From Dastarcus helophoroides (Eukaryota > Arthropoda > Insecta > Coleoptera > Bothrideridae): 64,000 nt of DNA. A model generated the notes under the pieces. The model was not told the origin of the DNA. It did not search any database and saw only the letters and a list, made by a program, of their open reading frames with translations. The stretch spans positions 32,714,411-32,778,410 of the forward strand of contig CM053331.1 in the NCBI GenBank assembly GCA_028583605.1, written 5' to 3'. A program made the translations under genes and the position numbers. The first letter of the stretch is position 1, and each line of letters starts with the position of its first letter. Positions 1-10,243 of this stretch are shown here, piece by piece.

Positions 1-78
1 AAACAAGATTTGTATTTAATTTTTTTTTATAGTAAATTTTCAAAATGCAAAGTATAAAACTATGACTTTACTTTTCAG

Positions 79-1216
79 GGATAAAATGGTTACCAGCTTG
101 CTTTTTAAAACACTCAACAATTATTACCACATTGGTATTAGGTGCAATTCTTGGGTTAGCCATTATAACCGGCGTCCTTTTGATTAACCCACCTTTCGTG
201 TCTAGGAGTAGCTCATCGACTTCCCCTTATTCTGACGAGGGGAATTCAGAAATCCCTGTAGATGCACCAATCGGTGAGTACAATTTTTACGATGTTCATA
301 AGACATATTTCATTGCTTTATGACTCTGATTAGCATTTTTTAAATAATTCCAAGGTAATAAAGCATTTAATTAAAAAATTACGCATAAATAACGTAGTGC
401 TAATGACAATCATAAAAAATTAAATGAACTCTTTACTTCTATCCAATAAAAGTACTAAATTAAATATTTTACCTAATAAGCTTTTACAAAATATAATTCT
501 TCTGGGATTGGACCGTGTCAAAAAAATGTTAAAAGTGTTCACACTTTTAGCAATTCTTTAAAACGGTCCAATCTCTGAAAAAGTACATCTTGTACTGACT
601 GCCGTGACAGCTTTCGTTGACAATATAAATTTTTAATATTACAGATCCCTCGTCTGTGCACTTGGGCCAAAAACTTCGCTTAAATAACCGCCTATCGTGG
701 CTGGCTCAACCGCCCAGCGAGCCCCCAAATAAGCTAAAAACCCCGGTGCCCTACGTCATCATCCAGCACACAGCCACCGAAAACTGCTCATCCCAAGCCC
801 AATGTAAATTCCAAATCAGAAACATCCAAACCTATCACATCGAAAGCCGCAGTTTTTGGGATATTGCCTACAATTTCCTCGTGGGAGGTGATGGGGAAGC
901 TTACGAGGGCCGCGGATGGACTAATGAGGGTTCCCACACGTTCAACTACAACACGAAAAGTATCGGAATAGCCTTTATTGGCACATTTAATACGTTGAAA
1001 GCTCCCAAGGGTCAACTTAGGGCTTGCCAGTTACTCATAGAGATGGGAGTTCAGATGGGATACATTCATAAAAATTACACTCTGTTGGGGGCTAGGCAGC
1101 TGTCGACTACTCAAAGCCCTGGCAGCGCTTTGTTTGAACAAATCCAGAAATGGCCGCATTGGCGAGATGTGCCTTTCCCGGGTAGTGTTCCTCCTAGCAA
1201 TTCTTCGGATACGTAA
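79..1216 (+). CDS. Transmembrane peptidoglycan recognition protein (PGRP), 3' two exons; recognition-type, non-amidase
   Basis: Two exons are visible: 79-273 (after acceptor ttttcag, ending at donor gtgagt, phase 1) and 645-1216 (after acceptor attacag, stop TAA). Earlier exons lie outside the window, so the N-terminus is missing. The first exon encodes a hydrophobic helix (IITTLVLGAILGLAIITGVL), a likely signal anchor, then a Ser/Thr-rich stalk. The second encodes a PGRP/amidase-fold domain with the family landmarks AYNFLVGGDG, YEGRGW, SIGIAFIGTF and IQKWPHW. Of the zinc and catalytic positions, the first His (IIQHTA) and the Tyr are present, but the second His is Ala (LGARQ) and the Cys is Ser (TTQSPG). 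This predicts binding without amidase activity, as known for receptor PGRPs of the insect Imd pathway (PGRP-LC/LE/LA class). Which of these it is cannot be told without the cytoplasmic part. The protein would sit in the plasma membrane with the PGRP domain outside. Confidence 0.93.
506..573. repeat. Inverted repeat (hairpin) in the PGRP intron
   Basis: Arms 506-538 and 541-573 pair at 28 of 33 positions with a 2-nt spacer. Both outer ends are GATTGGACCGT. It lies inside the 371-bp intron between the last two PGRP exons. The size resembles a small foldback element or a pre-miRNA-like hairpin; no flanking duplication was found. Confidence 0.8.
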
Positions 1217-1703
1217 ATTTGATTTTTTGTCTGTGGTATTTTAGTCATTGTTCAAGTATGATTTAAGAGAAAAATAATATATGTTTCATAGTTACATAAC
1301 TTTTTATATGTATATAATTAAAAGTACTGAATTAAATACAAATATATACACAAAACATCAGGTTATCTTGTTTCTTTTCCATCTCAAATTAAACTTGAGC
1401 TTCTTTCAGGGGATAAAGGATTCTTGCAGCTCGTATTGATGCAACATTTTGCTTTAATGGCGTGTCTTATTCATAAATGCGGGGCCTACTCTGAGACCGA
1501 ATTTTGAAACGTGACAAAATTTTCATGAATTAATACCCCTGTCAGTCGAAATTCTTGGTCCAAAATTCTAAAAAAACTTGAAATATTCACTGGTTTTATT
1601 TAAATTTTGACTTGAGACATATCTCCTCAAGTTTCTGGTGTTAAAGACAAAATCAAAAATCAAAAGGAAATTATTGAAAGAAGTTACATTTCAAAACTAA
1701 CAA
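1217..1703. other. 3' flank of the PGRP gene up to the first transposon
   Basis: AT-rich sequence after the PGRP stop codon with no ORF or RNA gene that I can support. It ends in ACTAACAA (1696-1703), the left copy of the target duplication of the next element. Confidence 0.6.
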
Positions 1704-1849
1704 CAGGGGCGGCCTTAGCCATTGCGAGGCTTCAGGCGGGTAGATCTTTAAGAGGCCCTCGCCTTTGTGGAATTAGTTTTAACACAGACGTACTCAGAAT
1801 AGGGCAGGGTAGGGCGCTTGCCCCCCCCCCCCCTAGCTCGTGTGGTTAA

Positions 1850-4340
1850 CGAAAATTTATATTGAACTGAGGAGACTTTCTCTAAAAAATGTCCATTCGA
1901 CAAAAGTCGTCCTTCTTTAAGTTATTAATATTTTCTCGAAATTTCGATTTATTTCACGAAATTCGTCTTTTTTCATAAATTTCTTTGGAAATTTCAAATG
2001 TATTCCTAAAATTCGATCTATTTTATCAGAATCCAACTTAACTAAAAATTTCGAATTTTTATTTCAAAATTCGTCGTTTTATTTTTCGAAATTTTATCAT
2101 TTCTCAAAATTAGTTTTTTCCGGAAACTTCGACTTCTCTTTAAACTTTGATTTTCTGAAAATTTCGACTTTTTTATCAAGATTTACCCTTTTGCTTAAAA
2201 CTTGATCGATTTTTTGACAACAATATTTATCTGGAAATTTTTATAATGGCTTTTTTTTAGAAATTTTGTATAAAAAAACAAAAATTCCGAGAAAATTTGC
2301 CCTGGAATGGGGAAATACAACTTGTTTCTCAAAATTTCGACGATTATTTCAATATTGGATATTTTCTGACTCAGGGTAGGGCAGAACTGCTTCTGATTTA
2401 AGCGCTCAAGAGAAAAATCTAGAAATTACATTTTTCTCAAAATTTGTCCTTTTTCCAAAATTTCGACAAAATTTGACTCTCTGAAGAATTTCAAGTGTTT
2501 ACTAAATTTTGACTTTTTTCTCAAAATTTCGATCTTTTTTTTTGTTTTTCAAGGGAAAAAAATCGAAATTTCCAAAAAAAAAACAAATTTAGAAAAATCG
2601 AAACTTTGATATTTTTCTCAAAATTCGCCTTTTTCGCAAATTTAAAATTATCCTGAAATCCCATCCTGTATGTTCCCGAAAAACTGAATATTTTTCCTGG
2701 AAATTGATATCTTTCTTAAAATTTTGACTTTTTTCAAGACTCGTTTTTTCCACAAACGGACGGCTATTCTCAATGTTGCACTTTTTCTTTAGGTTTGAAT
2801 TTTTTCTGGAAAATTTCGGTCTTTGATACTTCATTTGGTAGTTTTTCTAGAAATGTCGACTGCTTTTCAGAGATTTCGTTTTTTTAATTCCTTTATTTTT
2901 ATTAACATCGGGTTTTTCTGAAGATTTTGATCATTTGGAATTTGATTTTTCAGAACTTTTAGCAGGTTTCTTAAAATATGCCTTTTTCCCGATATTTTTA
3001 TATCAAAATTCGATATTCAACTTGGCTAAAAGTTTTGAATTTCTCTTACAATTAGTTTAATTTCGTCTTTTCAGAAATTTCGACTTTATTCTCAAAATTC
3101 CACTTTTTGGGCTCTTCTTTCGGAAATCATTTTTTCTATCAAAATTAGGCCACTTCTGAATATTTGTCTTTTCTTTAAATTTTGACTTTTTTAAATTTGA
3201 CTAGAAATTTCATCTTCATATTTCGCCTTATTTTCGAAATATTGACTTTGATTTCAAAATGCCATGTTTTAGTTTCTGGAACTTTCTGGACTTTTTCCTC
3301 GAAATTGGCTTTTCCTTTAAATTTCAGTTTTCTCGAAATACGTCTGTTTTCTCTAAATTAGGTCGGCATATTATCAAAAATTAAAAATGTTGCAAAAAAT
3401 TTTTTTGGGTAATTTCGAGTAAAAGATTTCTTGCACATTCAATTTCTTTATTGAAATTTAAATATTATGTCATAATTAGAATAAAAAAGTAAACATTTCG
3501 AGGAAAGCGTTTTTGGAAATTGCAAATTTTTTCACAACATTTGGTCTTTGGAAATATTTTGGCATATTTAGAAGTTTCGAGTTCTTCTGAAAGGTTGGGT
3601 TTTTATTCAATTTCGGTTTTCTAAAAAATCTTTTCCCAAAATAGGGTTTTTTCAAAAAAAATGGTCGCTTTGGAAATTACGACTTTATTCTACATTTTTC
3701 TCTCAAAATTGAACTTTCATTTTTTTAATATTCGTTTTTTTTCTGATTTTTTTTCAAATTTAAGTTTCCGAAAATTTCATGTTTCTCAATTTGTCAATTG
3801 TATTATTCTGGAAATTTTTACTCGTACTAGAAATAGGGAGGTTTTATGCTTCTGAAAATTTCCGTTTACAGTGAAAAATTTTTCCCAAAGTTCCAACTTT
3901 TTTTGAAAATTACATCTTTTTTTCACAAAATTCCACCTTTAAAAATATAATTTTTTCGAATTTTCAACAATTTTTGAGATTTTTCGGAAGGTTAGAATTT
4001 TATTTTAAACACTAATTTCTAAACATTCCAACTTTTTCCCAAAACTCGTTTTTCCTCGTCTCTTTCAAAATTAAAATTTCTCTTGAAAATATTCACTTTT
4101 CTTTAAGAGATTTCAACCTTTTTCTCGACATTTCGACGCTATTTTTTAAAATCGTTATTTTTTGAAATCTTCGTAGTTTGGATAGTTTTTAAAAGTTTTC
4201 CGAAAGGATCGGTTTTTATTTTAGATTCAATTTTCTGACTGTTTTCGCAAAGTTCGACTCTATTTCCAAATTTCTAAGTTAACCTGAAAATTCGATTAGT
4301 CAGTTCATGTAGTTAAATGAAAATATACATATACTCGGAA
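1850..4340. repeat. Degenerate AT-rich satellite-like filler (TTTCGA words)
   Basis: About 2.5 kb of loosely periodic words such as CAAAATTTCGACTTTTT, pyrimidine-rich on the plus strand, with irregular 12-20 bp spacing. There is no credible coding content; the short phenylalanine- and lysine-rich ORFs here are compositional. Confidence 0.75.
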
Positions 4341-4427
4341 CGTTTTCCGGTTTTCTTTTTTTATCAATTTTTCAAAATGATTCTTGCCCCTCTCTGACTA
4401 AATCCTGCCTACGCTTATGAATTTCAA

Positions 4428-5213
4428 TGACGATGCTTGACTAGAAATGCAAAGTTATAAATAAATATATTTGGACTTTTAAAATTGTTTATTGGAAACT
4501 AAGAAAAATAAATAAACACAAGGATTTTTTTTGGTGTAACGGACTGGTCCTTGGGTATCTTCAAAAAAATGCTTCTTGGCTTCAGGGGATAAGTTTTGTC
4601 CTTCAATTTTTAAACACAAAGATAACAAACTATTAATCATGATAAATAAGGTGCATTAATATCTTAAAAGGCTCAGGGATTTAGAAATGATGACTGCTCT
4701 AATCACAAAACATATATATTAAGAAGACAGGGTACATAGAATTATACCACAACACGATGACAGGAACGGGTAGTATGTATATATATATATATGCGCATAC
4801 GTCAATCTTCTTCTTCCTTTATCTTATGATGAACTTACGCAATTTATATTTGCCCAGACATTGATGATGATGCTTGAGTAGAAATGCAAAGTTATAAATA
4901 AATATATTTAGACTTTTAAAATTGTTTATTGGAAACTAAGAAAAATTAATAAACACAAGGATTTTTTTTGGTGTAACGGACCGGTCCTTGGGTATCTTTA
5001 AAAAAATCCTTCTTGGCTTCAGGGGATAAGTTTTGTCCTTCAATTTCTAAACACAAAGATAACAAACTATTAATCATGATAAATAAGGTGCATTAATATC
5101 TTAAAAGGCTCAGGGATTTAGAAATGATGACGACTGCTCTAATCACAAAACATATATATTAAGAAGACAGGGTACATAGAATTATACCACAACACGATGA
5201 CAGGAACGGGTAG

Positions 5214-5284
<71 letters not shown>

Positions 5285-5350
5285 ATACGTCAATCTTCTT
5301 CTTCCTTTATCTTATGATGAACTTACGCAATTTATATTTGCTCAGACATT
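4428..5350. repeat. Tandem duplication of a ~440-490 bp unit containing a (TA)n microsatellite
   Basis: Copy 1 is about 4428-4864 and copy 2 about 4865-5350. They are nearly identical except for the TA tract, which is about 15 nt in copy 1 (4778-4792) and about 63 nt in copy 2 (5218-5280). Each copy contains the words AACGGACTGGTCCTTGG (or AACGGACCGG...) and TTCAGGGGATAAGTTTTG, which also mark the repeats at 14656 and 62898. Confidence 0.9.
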
Positions 5351-6134
5351 GACTATTATTTATAGGGTGTCCAAATAAAACTTGATTACTGAATTAATCA
5401 TTTATTTTCCAAACCAAGCAACATGACATTTTAAAGGATAATATATGTTTAAATTTTACAGTACATTTACATAATTAGAAAATATTTGAAAACAATGTTG
5501 ACACAAATAATAAGAAAATAAAAAATCGCCATTTGTAAACACAAGGTAAAAAATTACATTTGAAACAAATACAACGTAAGAAAACGGTAAAAATAGAAAA
5601 ATGATAAAACAACCATAACTTTAAAAATTGAATTTTTCAAGGTGTCAGATAAATTGTTATTTTACTGGCTCTGCCAATTTAACAAGTGGATTTCATACCA
5701 AAATGAAGTCCACAAAATCATCACTCGCCAAAAAAATTCAAATAAACGCAAAAAAAAATAAATTCTATAACAAAAAAAAAAAACTGAAACTGATTCTTTA
5801 AACGTAAAATAATTTACATTGAACGAAAAAACTGAAATTACATTCTAAACTGAAAATTTAAATTAGTTTAAAGAAATAAAAATGAATTCTGTAACAAAAT
5901 AAAAAAAAAACTTAACTATTCTACACCTAACATTCAGCTAGCTTAAAAAAAACAAAAATAAATTATATAATATAAAACTTAAATAAAATTCTAAACCTAA
6001 AAAACTTAACATGAACATTAGACCTACATAACATGTATTAATAAATAAAATAAGATTCTAAAAAAATAATAATCTCGGAACATAAAAAACAAAAAAAAAA
6101 CATATATTACATTGCAACAAAATTTATCAGTCTT

Positions 6135-8775
6135 TTAACTATCTTTAAATTTTTTTAATTTATTTGCGTGTCCATTGCTGAATTTTCTTGATTCTTTTTT
6201 CTCACGAAGCCATTTATAAATGGTGAGTCTTAATAATTTATTAACCAAATCATCAAAACATTCTTGATGATCTTTGCAAAATGAAAACGAATCTAAAAAT
6301 TCAGCATTAGACATTTTGAAACCTGATTCTATAGATTCTTTATGTGCATTCTTATTAAGATATTGATAAAGTCGTGTATGAAATTTATCAACAAAGTCAA
6401 TAAGAGTAACACTCGCATACTGTAAACAAGACTTTTCATTTGATGTCTCTTTTAAAGACACAAACAAATGTCTGTTAGTTACTTCTGAAGAACATAATTT
6501 TTCCTTGCATGTAGTACACTCAGGAATATTTATTTTCTTCAGCAAGTAACCTGCTACATATGTAGAAGCCTGATTTTCTTCCGGAGGCAATTCTGTATCC
6601 GAATATTTATCAACGATTTCTTCAACAACAGTATCAACTGGAGCGCTAGTTGTTGTTAGAAAAGAACACAGATCAGTTAAAGATTTGCAATAATCATCCT
6701 CACAGTTCCGTCCCTTAACAAGAGGTACTGCAAAGTTGTTTATCACAATAGTCTTTAGCGCTGCAACAAACTGGTGGCATGTGGGATTTGTATTACAAAT
6801 TCCAAGCTGACGAATTTGGCAAAACAAATTCTCCAAAGGATCCTGATTTAATGATCTCAATAATAAATATTTCAGACCTTTTTCCCTAAGAAAATTCCAT
6901 AAGAAAATAACTGACCTAATCGTGGTTTGCCAACCATTTAAAAAATACACCAAATTCGTACAATCTTTACCACTACGATCAATCATTTTCCATTTTTGAA
7001 TTTGCGAAAGAATACGAGACCAGAATTCTAGATGTGGAGATCTGTCCGACACTGCACACCTAAATTTCTTGCCGTCCGGAGGATACAAATTTGCCCCATT
7101 TAATGAATCAAACAGAGCGTCTATTATAGAAACAAATTCAGCTGTGTTAAGAGATTCTGCAGGCAAATCTCCAGATACGAAAAATGTTTCTATAGCAACT
7201 GCAACTGCATGACTCATTTGAGCTGCGGCCACTTTAACTTTCATTTTAAGAAAGCTATCCTTAAAATTGAAATGCTCTTTCTTTAATTTCATCAACTGTT
7301 TATAAGTTCTTTTATTCTGATCTATCTGAAATGCGGATACTGTATGTTCAAATTTGGCAAATTTATTCTCTCCATATTCAATATTGTATTTTAAAAGTGC
7401 ATTTCTAGTATTTTTTAACAAATGAGGGACATCAAATATAATACAAATAGATTCCCCATTTACAACAAAATGGTATGGAGTTGGCTTGACTATTTTCTTT
7501 ACAAAGCGATGAAAGAGCATGTCGATTTGTAGGTGCTTGATCACAAACTGTTGCTACTATATGAAAACCAATTTCTTGCAATTTTTTAATGAGATCAACA
7601 ATCAAAGATTTTAAAGCAAATGCTGATATTGTATTGTGAGTAAAATAGTATGCAACAACTTGCTTATAATTTTTTCGGACCCCTCTTAACATAAAAACAA
7701 GAGCGTGATTTGCTGGATGATCAGTACGTCCTAATATACCTAAATCTTCAAATCCACTAACTCGTTGTTTATGGCTTTCATTGTGAAAACCACTACTCAA
7801 GGAAATTTCATCAAAAATTAAGGTACAATAGCGATCCAGATTATCCATATTTTTTGTTCTTAATTTTAAGTGCTCGAAAACAGCTGGATTAATGCCAGTT
7901 TCTATTGGAATTTTTGACAAAAGTTCTTTAAGTGTTCTTATGGAAGGTAACTGAAAATAAACTTGCAAATATCTATATAAACGCGGACTTCTTTTGTAGA
8001 CTGACAAAGCAAAAGCTTTGTCCTGCACAGTCCACCTTCTACCACTAGGAGGTCTTGTGGCATTGCGCAGCTGAGAATTTATAAATTCCTTGCTGACACT
8101 ATTTAAATAAGATTCAATGAATTCAAAACGTCCATCGTTATATAAATTTTTTATTGCAGAAAGATCAGCCCTTGTATTTTTTAAAAGAGATCTTAGTTTT
8201 GAAACTTTAGAAGTAACATTGCGATGAATTTCTAACATTTTTGATTCATCTACACTTAAATCTGCCTTAGATTTACCAATCTGGGATAACATTCCCGTTT
8301 GACCTTCCGAAAGAAAGGAAAATTGATCAATATAAGACATTTTTGAGCACTGAGTGCCTTTTTGTGAATAATTATGATCTAATTCTATATTACTCACAAT
8401 GTTACTTCCATTTGGATTAATAACAGTTTCATTTTGGATAGGTTCGAAACTAGAAATTGAAGGTGCATTCAAGACATCTTGCTTTGCCTGTTTAGGTGTG
8501 CTGAAAGGTTTTAAAGTTTTCTGAGAGCTATTTAAATAGTCTGATTCATCAAAATGGTCATCACAAACGCGATAATTTTCACAAGACTCAGAAGTGACAT
8601 TGCAAATATCTTTCCAAATCTGCAATGTTTCCAGGTGTTTGGGAAACTTATGAAAAGTTTTATTTTTATAATCATCACTAAAGACGTTAGTATAATATGC
8701 ATTCTTACAAGAAGGATATTTGCAAGAATAATTTATCTTACCGATGGTAGATGAAACTGTTATTAAATTCAACAT
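6135..8775 (-). pseudogene. P-element-like transposase with N-terminal THAP domain, split by one frameshift
   Basis: Two overlapping minus-strand reading frames make one transposase: 8775-7432 (447 codons) and 7544-6135 (469 codons). The N-terminus carries a C2CH THAP zinc finger: CKYPSC, then FHKFPK, IWKD and RVCDDHF. Downstream are the P-superfamily blocks LIFDEISL and TVCDQAPTNR, which hold the first two acidic residues of the RNase-H-like fold, then after the shift IFDVPHLLKNTRN. The frame changes near 7488-7502, within an A-rich stretch, where one frame runs into a stop and the other carries on the conserved sequence. A single indel, real or from assembly, is the simplest cause. Known P transposases cut and paste DNA and use GTP. 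Element ends were not resolved; AT-rich flanks run from about 5351 to 9240, all inside the CAGGGG hAT element. Confidence 0.88.
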
Positions 8776-9442
8776 AATGGAAAATAACCAGGTGAACTAT
8801 AAAATCAGGTTTCTAATTAACAAATGTAAACTATATTCAAGAAGTAAAAGTAATTACCTACTGAACTATCCTTATACAAACCTATTGACACCTAAAACAA
8901 AATAAAAAATTGGAAAAGTTGTGATTATGGTAAAGTAAACGTACCTGTGACTTACATTCCCATTAGAGCAAAACTTCTTACCTATAAAAGTAATTTATTT
9001 TAAACATAAAAAGCCAACAAATATAAAAAATAAACACAACCCATCAAATAAGGAATAGTTGGTGACTGTTTTACTAATTTACTATGAAAATAACAGAAAG
9101 TGAAATAAATAACCGCTTACCACACTTTGTATCAGTAAAAAACCGCGAAACCTAAATAAAAAATAAAACCGCGTAAACTAAACTCTAAAATAACAGAAAT
9201 TAATGAAGTTGACATTTTTGACATTATGCGCATTATCAAAGACACGCCCGTGACTTTATAATAATCTGCATCAATATTGGCATAAAAAGTATCTTCTGTC
9301 TAACTTAGCCATGAATACAAATTGTATAATCTCTTTCTTTTTAGCTGTTTTGGCAGCGCCACCAACGGGGCGGAATGAACTTCTGGTTAATTTTGACGTG
9401 TTGCCAAGGTCATATATGAAGTTTCATCCGGCTGCTCTAATA

Positions 9443-9750
9443 CATATATGTAATACTTCTATATGGCCAGCTCCCTATTCTCTTCACGAGTTTGTTCCGA
9501 CCAAATTCGACAAAGATGGAACATGAATTAATGGCGAGTATTGCGCATGAATTGAACAAAATGAACCATTCGCTACGCGCGGGTTAAACGGGTGTTTATG
9601 TTTGGCCGTGCACAGCTGACTTTGACCATGCACAGATGATTTGTAGCACCTGCGCATTGCGACTCATTAATTCGTGTGAAGGTCAGCGAGAAAGAGAAGT
9701 CTTTCCCATGAGAAACGAGGAACTGGCCATATAGAAGTATTACATATATG
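9443..9750. mobile_element. 308-bp MITE with 32-bp terminal inverted repeats and 8-bp target duplication
   Basis: The left arm (9443-9474, starting CATATATGTAATACTTC) and right arm (9719-9750) are inverse copies matching at 31 of 32 positions. The 8 bp CTCTAATA lies directly outside both ends (9435-9442 and 9751-9758). An 8-bp duplication fits either the hAT or the P superfamily. The interior is GC-richer than the surroundings and has no ORF that I trust. Confidence 0.88.
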
Positions 9751-10128
9751 CTCTAATATAAAAGCATAATCCGACGACAGTTGACAGCTGAAATGAAACA
9801 CGGGAATTCCCCGAACCGTAAACACGTAGAAAATGGAGTACTATTAGATTTTGTTTAGCCCTTGCAGTTAGCAGCACTTGTGGCACTGGTACGAAATTTC
9901 GTCAATGTGAAAGAGAAGGAAAGGAACATTCATTGGAGCGAATGAGACAGATATCAGCGCGATAACTACCACGCAAGGGAGCAGCGAGTACAGTTTTATA
10001 AAGCGCAGTTAAGGCTCGAAATTCAAATGAACATTAGAATTCGTGCTATTGCGCGAGTGCGCGAGGCCCCCTACAAGAGCGAGGCCCCGGGCGGTTGCCC
10101 TGCTTGCCACCCCCAAAGGCCGCCCCTG
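9751..10128. other. Right subterminal part of the CAGGGG hAT element
   Basis: Relatively GC-rich sequence between the MITE and the right inverted repeat, with GCGCGAGTGCGCGAGG and similar words near 10060. No gene seen. Confidence 0.5.
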
Positions 10129-10243
10129 ACTAACAAATTTCTTTCAAAATTGAATTGAAAAAAAAATGTATTAAAAAAATTTAGTTCTACAAAAGAACAG
10201 AGAAAAAGATCTCGAAAGAAACTCTACGTTTCGAAAAAGAAAC

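Larger units (their letters stand above)
1704..10128. mobile_element. 8.4-kb hAT-type terminal-inverted-repeat element (CAGGGGCGGCC ends)
   Basis: The left end CAGGGGCGGCCTT (1704-1716) is matched exactly by its reverse complement at 10116-10128. Both sides are flanked by the same 8 bp, ACTAACAA (1696-1703 and 10129-10136). A CAGGGG terminus with an 8-bp duplication is typical of the hAT superfamily. No hAT transposase is visible inside. The interior consists of a degenerate AT-rich satellite, a tandem duplication, a P-like transposase gene on the minus strand and a MITE, so it is either a non-autonomous element or a host for later insertions. A run of 13-14 C lies at about 1820-1833 near the left end. 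Confidence 0.85.

Noticed and set aside
6135..8775. Programmed ribosomal frameshift in the P-type transposase
   Set aside because: No recognisable slippery site plus stimulator; a simple indel or sequence error is more likely, and this family is not known for frameshifting.
9311..9526. 71-codon ORF near 9.3 kb
   Set aside because: It crosses the left end of the MITE, so it is assembled by chance from two sequences.
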